From Pseudomonadota bacterium (GTDB taxonomy: Bacteria > Pseudomonadota > Gammaproteobacteria > Xanthomonadales > SZUA-38), in contig JBCCCR010000012.1 of the NCBI GenBank assembly GCA_039033415.1, positions 121,031-185,030 on the forward strand: DNA of 64,000 bases, given 5' to 3'. The notes below the pieces were generated by a model. The model saw only the letters and a program-made list of their open reading frames with translations, did no database searches and was not told the DNA's origin. The position numbers and the translations under genes were made by a program. Shown here piece by piece: positions 24,996-33,380 of the stretch. Numbering within the stretch: the stretch's first letter is position 1; each line of letters begins with the position of its first letter.

Positions 24996-25023
24996 GCAGT
25001 GGCCGGCCGGTGCCGGTCACTGC
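24996..25023. terminator. Long stem-loop between convergent genes
   Basis: GCAGTGGCCGGC (24996-25007) pairs with GCCGGTCACTGC (25012-25023) through 12 pairs, one a G-U wobble, with a CGGT loop. It lies between two convergent stops. No T-run follows on either strand, so it is a weak or Rho-assisted terminator or an mRNA 3-prime protector. Confidence 0.55.
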
Positions 25024-25029
25024 GGTTGG

Positions 25030-26724
25030 TCATCGCTCCAGCCACTCGAAGAGATACTCATCCGCCTCTTCTGAGTCCATCACGACGAGAGCCTCGATCA
25101 ATCGACGCTTGAAGGTCGGGTCGGTCTCTTCCTCCAGGGCCATCACGACCGCCTCATCGGACTCCTGGATCATCCAGGTCTCCACCACCACCGACTTTTC
25201 TTCAGGCGTGCCGTTGCGATAGATCCGCAGCAGCTCCTCGTCAGCGCTGACGTCCATCACCGCCATGGCCCGGATCGCTTCGGCACGCAGCTGCGGGTCG
25301 GTTTCGGTCTTCAGAATACCGCGCACGCCCTCTTCGTTGTCCCCGGCCATCATGTGCTGCAGGGCGGTGCGCTTGAGCTCGGGTGTCGCGAGGCTCGGAT
25401 ACAGGTTCGTGAGTCGCTCTCCTTCATCCAGCATGCCCAGCGTCTGGATCGCCATCATCACAATCTCGGGGTTGCTGTTGCTGCGAATCATGTCGACCGC
25501 AATCTCGGCGCCGTCGTCCAGCAGCATCAGCGCCTCCAGCATCGCGCGGTCAACCTCGGGCGATTGCCCCCGAAGCTCCCGATAAAGATCCATGACCGCC
25601 TCGCTTTCGTCGAGGATGGCCAGCGTCTGGATGGCCCTTCGCGACACTTCGGGGCTCGTGCTGCGCCGGGCGACCGCCAGGACCGTTTCCGCGCCGGAAT
25701 CCATGATCGTGACCGCCTCAAGAATGGCCACCAGCTCCTCGGGACTGGTGGCGGTGGCGGCCAGCCTCGCCAGCATCTCGTCGCTGCTGCCGTCGTCGCC
25801 GGCCATGCCGAGGCTGCGGATGGCCGTTACGCGCAGCTCCGGGTCGGTCTCCGATTCGATGATGCCCGCCAGTTCGGACACGTCGCCGCTGATCGCCAGC
25901 GCCTCGAGCACCGCTCCCCGTTCCCGGGTGCCCGGCAGGTTACGGTAGATACCTTTGAGCTCTTCAACGGCGCCCATGCCACCCAGGGTCACAATACCGT
26001 GACGCTGGAGATCAGCGCTTTTTTCCTGCCCGATGAGTCTGGCCAGCGCCTCCGGCTCATCGGCCATCAGGTGTGCATCGATAATCGCGCGACGCACAGA
26101 CTCGGACGTGCTGGCTCGATAGAGCTCCGTCAGCTGGGGAATCGCAGCCCCGTCAGAGCCGGCGCTAAGCATGTGAATCGCCTGGATTTGCAGATCCGGT
26201 TCATCGCTGTCCAGGGCCGTGCGCAGCACGAGCTCGTTGGCTTCCGCGCTGTCGCTGGCGGCGAGGATAAACAGCAGCTGCCGGCGCGTGTCGGGATCGG
26301 GATTGCCGGCGAGCATATCCCTGATCAGCGGTAGGGCGCGATCGGGGTTGTCGTCAATCAGCCGCTGCAGCGCGAAGAGCCGCAGCTCCGCGTCCTGGCC
26401 CACGTCTGGTTCACCCTGGTCTAGCTCGTCGAGCAGGGCCGCGGCATCGTCCGTCCAGGGGCTGTCCGGATAGCGCCGAACCACCTGCTTGGCCACCCCG
26501 CCTGCCTCCCGCTCGCGGCCGAGCTGACGCAGCGCGTAAGCCCGCCAGTAAAGCGCTGCGTCGACGCGCTCGCGGCGACGCTCAGCGTCACGAAACGCTT
26601 CGACTGCCGCGCTCCAGTCCTTTTCTCGCAGCGCTTCCTGGCCTCGCTCATACGCTTGAGCAGAAGCCTGAGTCGACCAGCTGACCAGGCCCAACAGCAA
26701 CGACAACGTGCATAAAATCTTCAT
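25030..26724 (-). CDS. Exported TPR/HEAT-repeat protein
   Basis: A 564-residue protein with a signal peptide (MKILCTLSLLLGLVSWSTQASA), a short TPR-like region (ALREKDWSAAVEAFRDAERRR) and then a long array of about a dozen HEAT-like repeats of ~35 residues, each with a pattern such as ETDPQLRAEAIRAMAVMDVS. Such solenoids bind other proteins. It is the last gene of an operon with an ECF sigma factor and a membrane anti-sigma protein (9-46 bp spacing). It may sense or carry the signal that releases the sigma factor, but that is inference. Confidence 0.85.
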   Translation of the reverse strand: MKILCTLSLLLGLVSWSTQASAQAYERGQEALREKDWSAAVEAFRDAERRRERVDAALYWRAYALRQLGREREAGGVAKQVVRRYPDSPWTDDAAALLDELDQGEPDVGQDAELRLFALQRLIDDNPDRALPLIRDMLAGNPDPDTRRQLLFILAASDSAEANELVLRTALDSDEPDLQIQAIHMLSAGSDGAAIPQLTELYRASTSESVRRAIIDAHLMADEPEALARLIGQEKSADLQRHGIVTLGGMGAVEELKGIYRNLPGTRERGAVLEALAISGDVSELAGIIESETDPELRVTAIRSLGMAGDDGSSDEMLARLAATATSPEELVAILEAVTIMDSGAETVLAVARRSTSPEVSRRAIQTLAILDESEAVMDLYRELRGQSPEVDRAMLEALMLLDDGAEIAVDMIRSNSNPEIVMMAIQTLGMLDEGERLTNLYPSLATPELKRTALQHMMAGDNEEGVRGILKTETDPQLRAEAIRAMAVMDVSADEELLRIYRNGTPEEKSVVVETWMIQESDEAVVMALEEETDPTFKRRLIEALVVMDSEEADEYLFEWLER

Positions 26725-26733
26725 AAAGCTTCC

Positions 26734-27456
26734 TTAGATTCGATTTTCTTCCGTCAATGAATGACGCAATGCCCGCACCCGGAAAAGCAGATCACTGTCT
26801 ACATAGTCCCGGACCGGGCCGAGTTCCTGCGTGTCCTGCGCGTTGGACAATTCCAGCAGCAGTGCCTCCATGTCCTGCAGCAGCAGGCTGAGTGGTTGGC
26901 TCACCTGGCTGCCGCCCGCTATGCGGTACAGTCGATTGGCCTGCAGCAGCGGTTGCGCACTGGCGCTCAACGATGCCGTTGCCGGCCCGTTGTTGGCCAC
27001 TTCCGTCAGCAGCAGCTCCGCCTGCTGCAGGTGTAGCGCCAGTTCCCGCATCAGCAGCGTCTGGGCGTCCAGCGCCAGCGCGGGTTCCGCTGGCTGGTTC
27101 ATCGTCTGACCCATCATGAAGGCCACCACACCCACCACCAGCAGTGCGGCAATGCCCGCCAGCGAAAACCGCGGTGCCAGCAGCATCCTGCGCCAGCGGG
27201 ACGCTGGTGCCGCCGACGAGGCGGCGCTCGACCCCAGCTCAGGAACCAGGCGCTGCCACACCTGCTGCGGATAGTCCGGGCCGGGGGTCGGAAGCGGCGC
27301 CTGCTCAATCCGAGCCAGGCCCTGACTCAGCGCTTCGAGCCGCGCTGACAGCTCGGGATCACTAGCCACTCTGGCCGCCAACGACGGATCGTCGTGCTCA
27401 CCGTAATAAAGCATGAGCAGGTCGATATCCGAGATTGGTTCCTTAGGTTTGTTCAT
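26734..27456 (-). CDS. Putative membrane anti-sigma factor
   Basis: A 240-residue protein with one membrane helix (residues ~98-118, SLAGIAALLVVGVVAFMMGQ). The cytoplasmic N-terminus carries an anti-sigma-like segment (DLLMLYYGEHDDPSLAARVASDPELSARL) without a zinc-binding HxxxCxxC motif. The periplasmic part is helical and amphipathic (LLMRELALHLQQAELLLTEV). It is encoded 46 bp after the sigma gene and 9 bp before the HEAT-repeat gene. Position and topology support an anti-sigma role; the sequence alone is not decisive. Confidence 0.72.
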   Translation of the reverse strand: MNKPKEPISDIDLLMLYYGEHDDPSLAARVASDPELSARLEALSQGLARIEQAPLPTPGPDYPQQVWQRLVPELGSSAASSAAPASRWRRMLLAPRFSLAGIAALLVVGVVAFMMGQTMNQPAEPALALDAQTLLMRELALHLQQAELLLTEVANNGPATASLSASAQPLLQANRLYRIAGGSQVSQPLSLLLQDMEALLLELSNAQDTQELGPVRDYVDSDLLFRVRALRHSLTEENRI

Positions 27457-27502
27457 CGATGTAAGTTCCTAGTGTCCGCCTGACAAGACGGATTGCCGGC
27501 GC

Positions 27503-28045
27503 TCATGCCAGCGCCTCCAGCTGGTCTCGCATTTTGTGTACCGCGCGGAAAATCGCCTGCTTGCACGCGCTGTTGCCGATCTCCAGCAGCTCACAGATTT
27601 CGCTGATGGAGTGGCCTTCGAAGTGCCGCAACGTGAACGCGGTCCGTTCCATATCGCTGAGCCGCTGCAGGGCGGTCATCGTCCTGCGCAGCAGATCTTC
27701 GCTTTCTGCCGGGCAGCTCTCGGCGGCCCGGGGCTCCGGCGCGTAGTCCGGCTGTTCGTCGACTTCAAAGCGCTGCCGGCTCTTTTGCTTGCGCATGAGG
27801 TCCAGCGCCGCGTTGACCGTAATCCGGTGAATCCAGGTGCCGAAGCGAGCCCGGCCGTCAAACTTTTCCAGGCTCCGGTGGGCCTTGATCCAAGCTTCTT
27901 GCACCACGTCCTGCGCGGCCGACTCATTGCCCGTCAGGCGCAGCGCCAGGCGGTGCATGGCCTCGGAGTGGTCGAGCACCAGCGTTCGAAACGCCATGCG
28001 GTCGCCGCGGCGTGCCTTGTCGACAAGCTCAGCGTCTGACAACAC
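27503..28045 (-). CDS. RNA polymerase ECF-type sigma factor
   Basis: A 180-residue alternative sigma factor. Region 2 (residues ~10-80) contains LRLTGNESAAQDVVQEAWIKAH and FGTWIHRITVNAALDLMRKQ; a short acidic linker follows; region 4 (~120-175) contains ERTAFTLRHFEGHSISEICELL and a helix-turn-helix ending ACKQAIFRAVHKMR. It is the first gene of an operon with a membrane anti-sigma and an exported solenoid protein, the common layout for envelope-stress sigma factors. The regulon is unknown. Its promoter region is shared with the divergent ten-cysteine gene. Confidence 0.92.
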   Translation of the reverse strand: MLSDAELVDKARRGDRMAFRTLVLDHSEAMHRLALRLTGNESAAQDVVQEAWIKAHRSLEKFDGRARFGTWIHRITVNAALDLMRKQKSRQRFEVDEQPDYAPEPRAAESCPAESEDLLRRTMTALQRLSDMERTAFTLRHFEGHSISEICELLEIGNSACKQAIFRAVHKMRDQLEALA

Positions 28046-28248
28046 GCTGCACCGGTGGTAAAAGTCGATTCATGCCTGTTGGACGGAGTTGTCCGGCGCG
28101 CGGTTAGCCCGAAATGCATGCCGGTACAAAACGAGCCGAATCATGGGCGCGGCCGAGATGTCTGACCAGGCACCTGCCAGGGAACCCACCGCTTGTTCCG
28201 CAGCGCAACCACGTGGTGAAATGACGGGGTATCCGCAGGAATATGGCT

Positions 28249-28668
28249 ATGGTCAAAGCTCATTTATCGACTCCGCTGCTGCTGTTGCTGGCCACGCTGG
28301 CGGCATTGCTGCCGGCCGGCAGCGCAGACGCCAAAAAAGTCTACATCGAACTCAACGAGGCGGTCGCGCAGTGCGCTGATCAGTGCAACGTGGTCAAGAT
28401 GCAGTGTCGCGCACACGCCAAAGACCAGTACGACTACTGCAAGGCGGTGTTCCGGGAGCAGCAGCGCCAATTCAACTGGTGTCGCCGCCAGGGTGGAAAC
28501 TGCATCCGTCCGCAGCGGTGTCCCGTGCTGCAGACGAAGGGTTGCACCATCAACTACGACCTTTGCTTCGAGTCCTGCGGCGGCGTCATCGAGGACAGCA
28601 AAGAGCTCAAGAAGCGCCAGAAGGCTGAGGAGAGGGCGGCGCGCGAGGCGGCCAAGGACGAACCCTGA
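28249..28668 (+). CDS. Secreted ten-cysteine protein, member 1 of a tandem pair
   Basis: A 139-residue protein of unknown function. Residues 1-27 are a signal peptide (STPLLLLLATLAALLPAG, cleavage after ADA). The mature part has exactly ten cysteines with spacing 3-6-10-13-6-5-7-6-3, ending CFESCGG, then a charged helical tail (KELKKRQKAEERAAREAAKD). Ten cysteines in an exported protein suggest five disulfides. The next gene encodes a paralogue with the same spacing. AGGA lies eight bases before the ATG at 28249, which decides this start over an ATG two codons earlier. It is divergent from the ECF sigma gene. I do not recognise the family. Confidence 0.85.
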   Translation: MVKAHLSTPLLLLLATLAALLPAGSADAKKVYIELNEAVAQCADQCNVVKMQCRAHAKDQYDYCKAVFREQQRQFNWCRRQGGNCIRPQRCPVLQTKGCTINYDLCFESCGGVIEDSKELKKRQKAEERAAREAAKDEP

Positions 28669-28763
28669 CGACGGCGTATCCTGGTCCGGTTGATTTGGCC
28701 GGCGGCTTGCGCGTCAACCCCTAACGGCTCTTTGGACCCTGCAGCCATGAGAACAGAAAGACG

Positions 28764-29150
28764 ATGAAAATCGGCCGGCCCATCGTGCTTGCGGGTGCGT
28801 TCCTGCTGCTGATTGCGGGCATGGCGGGCTGCGCGGGGCCTGCCAAAAGAGAATATGTTGACCCGCAGGGAGCGGAAGCGGAGCAGTGCCTGCAGTTTTG
28901 CCAGCGCGAACGGTTTGTCTGCCGCACCCCCATCCAGCGCCGTGACGAGGACTGTCAATATCGGTACCGGATTGTCTACGCTCAGTTTCTGCGCTGCCTG
29001 GAGGTCCGGGGGAATCGTGGTGGATGCGTCAGGCCCGGCCCCTGTCCGGTCCCAAACTACAGCGGCTGCAGCGAAGGCTATGACCAGTGTTTTGTCGGCT
29101 GCGGTGGCCGCATCATCGGCGAGGAAGATGACGATTACCGGGTGGACTGA
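28764..29150 (+). CDS. Ten-cysteine lipoprotein, member 2 of a tandem pair
   Basis: A 128-residue lipoprotein. The signal peptide ends in the lipobox MAGC (LIAGMAGC), so the mature protein is anchored to a membrane by a lipid on its first Cys. The rest has ten more cysteines spaced 3-6-10-13-9-5-7-6-3, matching the preceding gene except in one loop (9 instead of 6). It shares the segments C-x-RP-x2-CPV and CF-x2-CGG. It ends in acidic residues. The last 16 bases overlap the end of the convergent Crp-family gene. It is probably co-transcribed with its paralogue 95 bp upstream. Confidence 0.85.
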   Translation: MKIGRPIVLAGAFLLLIAGMAGCAGPAKREYVDPQGAEAEQCLQFCQRERFVCRTPIQRRDEDCQYRYRIVYAQFLRCLEVRGNRGGCVRPGPCPVPNYSGCSEGYDQCFVGCGGRIIGEEDDDYRVD

Positions 29151-29821
29151 AAACACACCTCGTGCACCGCGTTCCAATCTCGGATGAGCACCCGGCCTCG
29201 CGAGAGCTCCAGCCAGCCGGCCTGGCGCCACTCCTGCAGATACTGATTGACGATCTGCCGCGATATCCCCAGAAACTGAGCCAGCTCGCTCTGAGAGATT
29301 TCCAGCTGGACCCCCTCGCTGCTCGTTTTGCCCAGGAGCTCCGCCAGCGTCAGCAGGCGGCGCGCCAGGCGGCCCTCCACCGGCATCAGGGAGAACTCTT
29401 CGATCAGTTGTGATGACCAGCGCAGCCGATCGCAAAGCAGCGTTAGCAGATCCCGCGCCAGCTGCGGGTTGTCCTCGAGGAGGGGAGTGAAGTGGCTGCG
29501 CTGGATCACCAGCAGCCGGCACTTTTCCATGGTGCGGGCCGCGGCCGTGCGGGGCCGCCCGTCGATCAGGGCCACTTCGCCGAGGACGTCGCCGGTCTCC
29601 AGCACCGTCAGAGAAAACTCACGTCCATCAGCGCCGGTGATGTAGACCAGCACCTTGCCGCTGGCGATGCCGTAAAGCGCGTCCCCCGGGTCTCCCTGAT
29701 TGAAGAGCAGGGTGCCCTTGCTGACCTCCCTCGACTGCGCAAGCGCCGCAAGCTGATCCAGCCGCTCGCCCGGGAGATTGCCAAAAAGGAGGCTGTGTTC
29801 GAGGATTTCCCGTGGTGTCAT
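29135..29821 (-). CDS. Crp/Fnr-family transcriptional regulator
   Basis: A 228-residue regulator with a cyclic-nucleotide-binding beta-barrel (residues ~10-120, GALYGIASGKVLVYI and GEVALIDGRPRTAAART), a dimer helix, and a winged helix-turn-helix (LEISQSELAQFLGISRQIVN). The FNR-type N-terminal cysteine cluster is absent, so it is not an oxygen sensor of that class. The GE-x2-LIDG-x-PRTA stretch matches the phosphate-binding cassette, but the ligand cannot be told from sequence. Its 3-prime end overlaps the ten-cysteine lipoprotein gene by 16 bp. It is encoded as a single gene. Confidence 0.9.
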   Translation of the reverse strand: MTPREILEHSLLFGNLPGERLDQLAALAQSREVSKGTLLFNQGDPGDALYGIASGKVLVYITGADGREFSLTVLETGDVLGEVALIDGRPRTAAARTMEKCRLLVIQRSHFTPLLEDNPQLARDLLTLLCDRLRWSSQLIEEFSLMPVEGRLARRLLTLAELLGKTSSEGVQLEISQSELAQFLGISRQIVNQYLQEWRQAGWLELSRGRVLIRDWNAVHEVCFQSTR

Positions 29822-29858
29822 GCGCCTACCTTAGCAGGCCCAGTCACTGGGCGGACCG

Positions 29859-30632
29859 CTAAGGTCCTTGCGATTCACCGTCCACAAAATCGCCGAGCGA
29901 GCGCGATGCCATGTTCTCTACGTTCAGGCGTGCGGCGGTGAGCAAAAGCTCCGGCTGAATTCGCCGCGTGTGGTCTGGACTTGAGTATTGAAAAACCACC
30001 TCACCGTTTTTCGAGATGATGAAGCTCGATGGGACGGGCAGGGCGCCGGTTTCCAGTCCGCTGTAGCTGGCCAGCAGACGACCACCCTCAAAATAGCGCT
30101 CAAGCGTGGTTTGCGACAGCTGATAGGCGATGCCAAAGGCCCGGGCCGCGCTGAGGTCAGAATCCGAATAGAGTTTGTACGGTGCATCGGGGCCGGGGTC
30201 GCCAAACGACAGGAGTTCCGGCCGGTCGGGGCTAATGAACCAGATGTCGTAACCCAGCTCGACCAGCTTAGCCTCGATCTTCCGCAGGCCGGAAAACTGC
30301 GTGACGCAGTAGGGGCACCAGCCGCCGCGGAAAAAGGTCACTACCACGGGCCGCTCGAGGTGTTTCGGGCTGAACGACAGGCGGCTGCCTGACATGCCGG
30401 AAACCTTAAATTCCGGCGCAGGGCTGCCGGGCAGCAGCGGCCTGACGCTCATCGGACCCGTCCCGATGGCGTCATAGTCGGGCATTTCCATGGCCAGCGC
30501 GGGCTGGTCGATCAGGCTGCTCGCGCCGAGTGTTCGGGTCTGCGGGTTCTGCGCGAGCGCCAGTCCTGCAGCGCCGAGCAGCGAAAGAAAAAGGGCAAAA
30601 AAGCCTAACTTGCGGGTTGTTGAGTGCGTCAC
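29859..30632 (-). CDS. Exported peroxiredoxin-like (AhpC/TSA) thioredoxin-fold protein
   Basis: A 257-residue protein with a signal peptide (KLGFFALFLSLLGAAGLALA). The thioredoxin-fold domain (residues ~70-220) has the redox motif GGWCPYC in the position of the peroxiredoxin active site, followed by ISPDRPELL. It probably reduces peroxides or disulfides in the periplasm, but a CxxC rather than a single peroxidatic Cys makes the exact reaction uncertain. The GTG at 30632 follows GGGAG by about seven bases and is preferred over a TTG seven codons upstream. It is next to a flavodoxin-like gene. Confidence 0.85.
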   Translation of the reverse strand: MTHSTTRKLGFFALFLSLLGAAGLALAQNPQTRTLGASSLIDQPALAMEMPDYDAIGTGPMSVRPLLPGSPAPEFKVSGMSGSRLSFSPKHLERPVVVTFFRGGWCPYCVTQFSGLRKIEAKLVELGYDIWFISPDRPELLSFGDPGPDAPYKLYSDSDLSAARAFGIAYQLSQTTLERYFEGGRLLASYSGLETGALPVPSSFIISKNGEVVFQYSSPDHTRRIQPELLLTAARLNVENMASRSLGDFVDGESQGP

Positions 30633-30709
30633 CGGATTCTCCCGTCCTGCCAAAAAGTCTCGTTCAAGGGACCGGAGATATCGATTCTGCTTTCGCCATC
30701 GGGTGATTC

Positions 30710-31171
30710 TCAGAAGATTCCGGCTTCAACGCCGGCGCTCAACGTACAGCCCAACGTCTCAACCCGATCGATGAATTCGGCTTCGAACGGCCCTCGCAGC
30801 GTCAGCATCGGTTGCACCATCCGCCAGCGCAGGCCGGTGATGATCGTCTCCAGCTGCCGGGCGGTGCCTTGGCCATCCTGGCCGGCGCGAATGTAGATGC
30901 CCACCGGAAGCCCCTGGGTGTTCTCCAGGCAGGGATAGTAGATTCGTTCTAAAAAGTCTTTGGTCAGCCCCGCCATCGAGCCAAAGTTCTCGGTTGTCCC
31001 GATGATCAGGCCGCCGGCCTCAAGCACGTGGCTGGCCTCCACGTCGCGAGGCGCCAGCTGGACCAGCGCGTCATGCCGTTCGGTGCCGGCCTGCATCCCG
31101 CGCAGCAGCGCCTCGGCGAGCGTTTGGGTGTTGTCGCTGGGGGTGTGACAGACCGCAAGGATGGGTTTCAT
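30710..31171 (-). CDS. Flavodoxin-family protein / NAD(P)H-dependent reductase-like
   Basis: A 153-residue soluble protein with a flavodoxin fold: a first strand ILAVCHTPSDNTQTLAEAL that binds FMN phosphate (SDNTQT), an IIGTTENFGSMAG loop and a third loop GLPVGIYIRAGQDG. It likely carries FMN and transfers electrons, with unknown partners. The ATG start is unambiguous. It lies 78 bp upstream of the exported peroxiredoxin-like gene in the same direction, so the two could share a message. Confidence 0.85.
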   Translation of the reverse strand: MKPILAVCHTPSDNTQTLAEALLRGMQAGTERHDALVQLAPRDVEASHVLEAGGLIIGTTENFGSMAGLTKDFLERIYYPCLENTQGLPVGIYIRAGQDGQGTARQLETIITGLRWRMVQPMLTLRGPFEAEFIDRVETLGCTLSAGVEAGIF

Positions 31172-31347
31172 GACTCCGCTGCGCCAGGCTTGCCGTGGAG
31201 AGAGATCATTAGCTTAATCGTTTTGGTGAATCAGCGGGTGAGGGGCGGGCGAACCACTGGTCCCTGAACACCACCACTGGTCACAAAATGGCGGCTGCCC
31301 CGTGAATTATCTCTTAGGGTGCAAACAAAACCTGGGGACTCCCGTTG

Positions 31348-33273
31348 ATGAAATTCATGACCGCCGCCGCAGCGCTGCTGCTTAGCCTTGCCACGATGGC
31401 CGAGCAGCCGGCCGAGGATCTTTCCTGGCAGCATTACGGCGGAACCCTCGCCGGCGATCGGTATTCGCCGCATCGGCAGCTGACGCCTGACAACGTGCAG
31501 GCGCTCCGCCAGGTCTGGCAATTCCGCACCGGGGACGCGGCTGACGGCAGTCAGCACAGCCGGTCGAGTTCCTTCAAAGCGACGCCGATCCTCTTCGACG
31601 GGCTGCTCTTCGTGGTTTCGGGCTTCAATCGGGTATACGCGCTTGCTCCCGACACGGGCGAACTGCGCTGGCGTTTCGATCCGGAGGTCGACTTTGGCCA
31701 AAGCTATTCCGAGCTTTTCACCGCCCGCGGTGTCAGCGCCTGGCGTGGGCCAGGGCGGGGAAGTTGCGCGTCGCGAATCTATCTGGGAACCCTCGATGCC
31801 AGGCTTATTGCCCTGGACAGCCAGTCGGGTCGTCCTTGTGAGGACTTCGGTCAGGGCGGTGTCGTAAATCTGAGCCGGGGGATCGCAAGTTTTCGCCGTG
31901 GCGAGTATTCGCTGACCTCGCCGGTGACGGTCGTCGGTACTACGCTGATCGTGGGGTCTTCGATCGGAGACAACGGTGGCGTGCGCCTGGAGCCTGGCAC
32001 CGTGCGCGCCTTTGATGCTCGCAGCGGCGACCTGAAGTGGTCGTTCGACCCGGTCCCCAAGAACCCCGGGCAAAGCGAGGCCGCGGGCTGGGACTCTAGC
32101 CAGGCGGCACGCACCGGCGGCGGCAACATGTGGTCTGTCGCGTCGGCGAGCGAGGCGCTCGGCTTGGTGTATGTGCCAACAACCAGTCCATCGCCTGACT
32201 TTTTTGGTGGTGAGCGAAAGGGTCCGAACAGCTATGCCAACTCGGTTGTTGCGCTCGACCTCGAGAGCGGCGCCGTCCGCTGGCATTTTCAAACCGTTCA
32301 TCACGACCTCTGGGACTACGACCTGGCGGCGCAGCCGGCGCTCACCCGGCTATCCGAGGGCGGCCCGCTGATGCTGCTCCAGGCGACCAAGATGGGTCAC
32401 CTGTTTGCACTCAACGCAGCGACCGGCGAGCCGCTGTTTCCGGTCGGCGAGCGTGCCGTTCCGGCGTCGGACGTACCTGGCGAAGCCGCAGCGGTCACCC
32501 AGCCTTTTCCGGCGCCAGCCCTGGCGCTGCATCCTGACAGTTTTGAGCTTTGGGGCCACAGTCCGGCCATGAAAAGCTACTGTGCTCAGCTGCTCGAGGG
32601 GCGACGCTGGGAGGGGCTTTTCACGCCTCCGAGCCTGGAGGGCAGCGTTCTTTATCCGGGCAACGGCGGCGGTACCAACTGGGGTTCCATGAGCGTGGAT
32701 GCAGCCCGTGGTATTGCGGTGCTGGGCATCAATCGACTCCCCACGGTGGTCGAGCTGATTCCGCGAAAGGAGTTCAAAAAACGTCGGCGAAAGGAGGAGG
32801 GCGGCCCTCAGGGTGTGCAGTTCACGAGCCAGTCCGGCACGCCCTACGGCATGGCCCGCTATGACGTTTACGATCCCGAACAGGTATTACCCTGCCATCG
32901 TGGCCCCTGGGGAACCTGGGTGGCGGTGGATCTGAGGCAGGGCCGGGTGCTGTGGGAGACGCCGGCCGGGCCTTTCCCAAACGCCAAAGATCACCCCGAA
33001 GCCCGAAACTGGGGTTCGTTGCTGTCCGGTGGGCCTGTAATGACCGCTGGTGGACTAACGCTCGCCCCGTCCCGCTGGGATCGGACGCTGATGGTGATGG
33101 CCAGCGACACCGGCGATGTTCTGACGCGGATTACGCTGCCGGCGCAACCGCAGGCGACACCGATGACGTACCAAATGAATGGCCGACAGTACGTGGTCTT
33201 GACGGCCGGCGGCAGTCAGCCGGAGGGCAGCATGCCGGGAGATTTTGTGCTGGCGTTTGCTCTGCCTGAGTAA
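31348..33273 (+). CDS. PQQ-dependent dehydrogenase, periplasmic
   Basis: A 641-residue quinoprotein beta-propeller with a signal peptide (MKFMTAAAALLLSLATMAE). Propeller repeats are visible (NRVYALAPDTGELRWRF; GTVRAFDARSGDLKWSFD; NSVVALDLESGAVRWHF). The segment FQTVHHDLWDYDLAAQPAL is shared with membrane glucose dehydrogenases and related sugar/alcohol quinoproteins. The five N-terminal membrane helices of the E. coli glucose dehydrogenase are absent, so this is a soluble periplasmic member. No PQQ synthesis genes are present nearby and no cytochrome c is fused. Substrate is unknown. A TTG directly before the ATG is ignored. Confidence 0.9.
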   Translation: MKFMTAAAALLLSLATMAEQPAEDLSWQHYGGTLAGDRYSPHRQLTPDNVQALRQVWQFRTGDAADGSQHSRSSSFKATPILFDGLLFVVSGFNRVYALAPDTGELRWRFDPEVDFGQSYSELFTARGVSAWRGPGRGSCASRIYLGTLDARLIALDSQSGRPCEDFGQGGVVNLSRGIASFRRGEYSLTSPVTVVGTTLIVGSSIGDNGGVRLEPGTVRAFDARSGDLKWSFDPVPKNPGQSEAAGWDSSQAARTGGGNMWSVASASEALGLVYVPTTSPSPDFFGGERKGPNSYANSVVALDLESGAVRWHFQTVHHDLWDYDLAAQPALTRLSEGGPLMLLQATKMGHLFALNAATGEPLFPVGERAVPASDVPGEAAAVTQPFPAPALALHPDSFELWGHSPAMKSYCAQLLEGRRWEGLFTPPSLEGSVLYPGNGGGTNWGSMSVDAARGIAVLGINRLPTVVELIPRKEFKKRRRKEEGGPQGVQFTSQSGTPYGMARYDVYDPEQVLPCHRGPWGTWVAVDLRQGRVLWETPAGPFPNAKDHPEARNWGSLLSGGPVMTAGGLTLAPSRWDRTLMVMASDTGDVLTRITLPAQPQATPMTYQMNGRQYVVLTAGGSQPEGSMPGDFVLAFALPE

Positions 33274-33380
33274 GCGGTCTACTCCTAGCTGAACCGGGTC
33301 GGCGATCAGGGTGCTGCCGCCGCTGCCGGTTTACGTTAGAGTTTTCGGACTGCTGGATTCGATAAGGTGTTTACCGAGGC

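Noticed and set aside
25354..26334. Long open reading frame on the plus strand (326 codons) antisense to the HEAT-repeat gene
   Set aside because: His/Arg/Gln-rich composition and repeated patterns mirror the repeats on the other strand; the HEAT-repeat reading has a signal peptide, operon context and family match.
28554..29522. Minus-strand frame of 322 codons covering the ten-cysteine lipoprotein and part of the Crp-family gene
   Set aside because: Low-complexity Ala/Gly/Pro/Asp composition and conflict with two well-supported genes.
31231..32304. Minus-strand frame of 357 codons across the start of the PQQ dehydrogenase
   Set aside because: It lacks any recognisable domain and runs through the promoter region and signal peptide of a clear quinoprotein gene.
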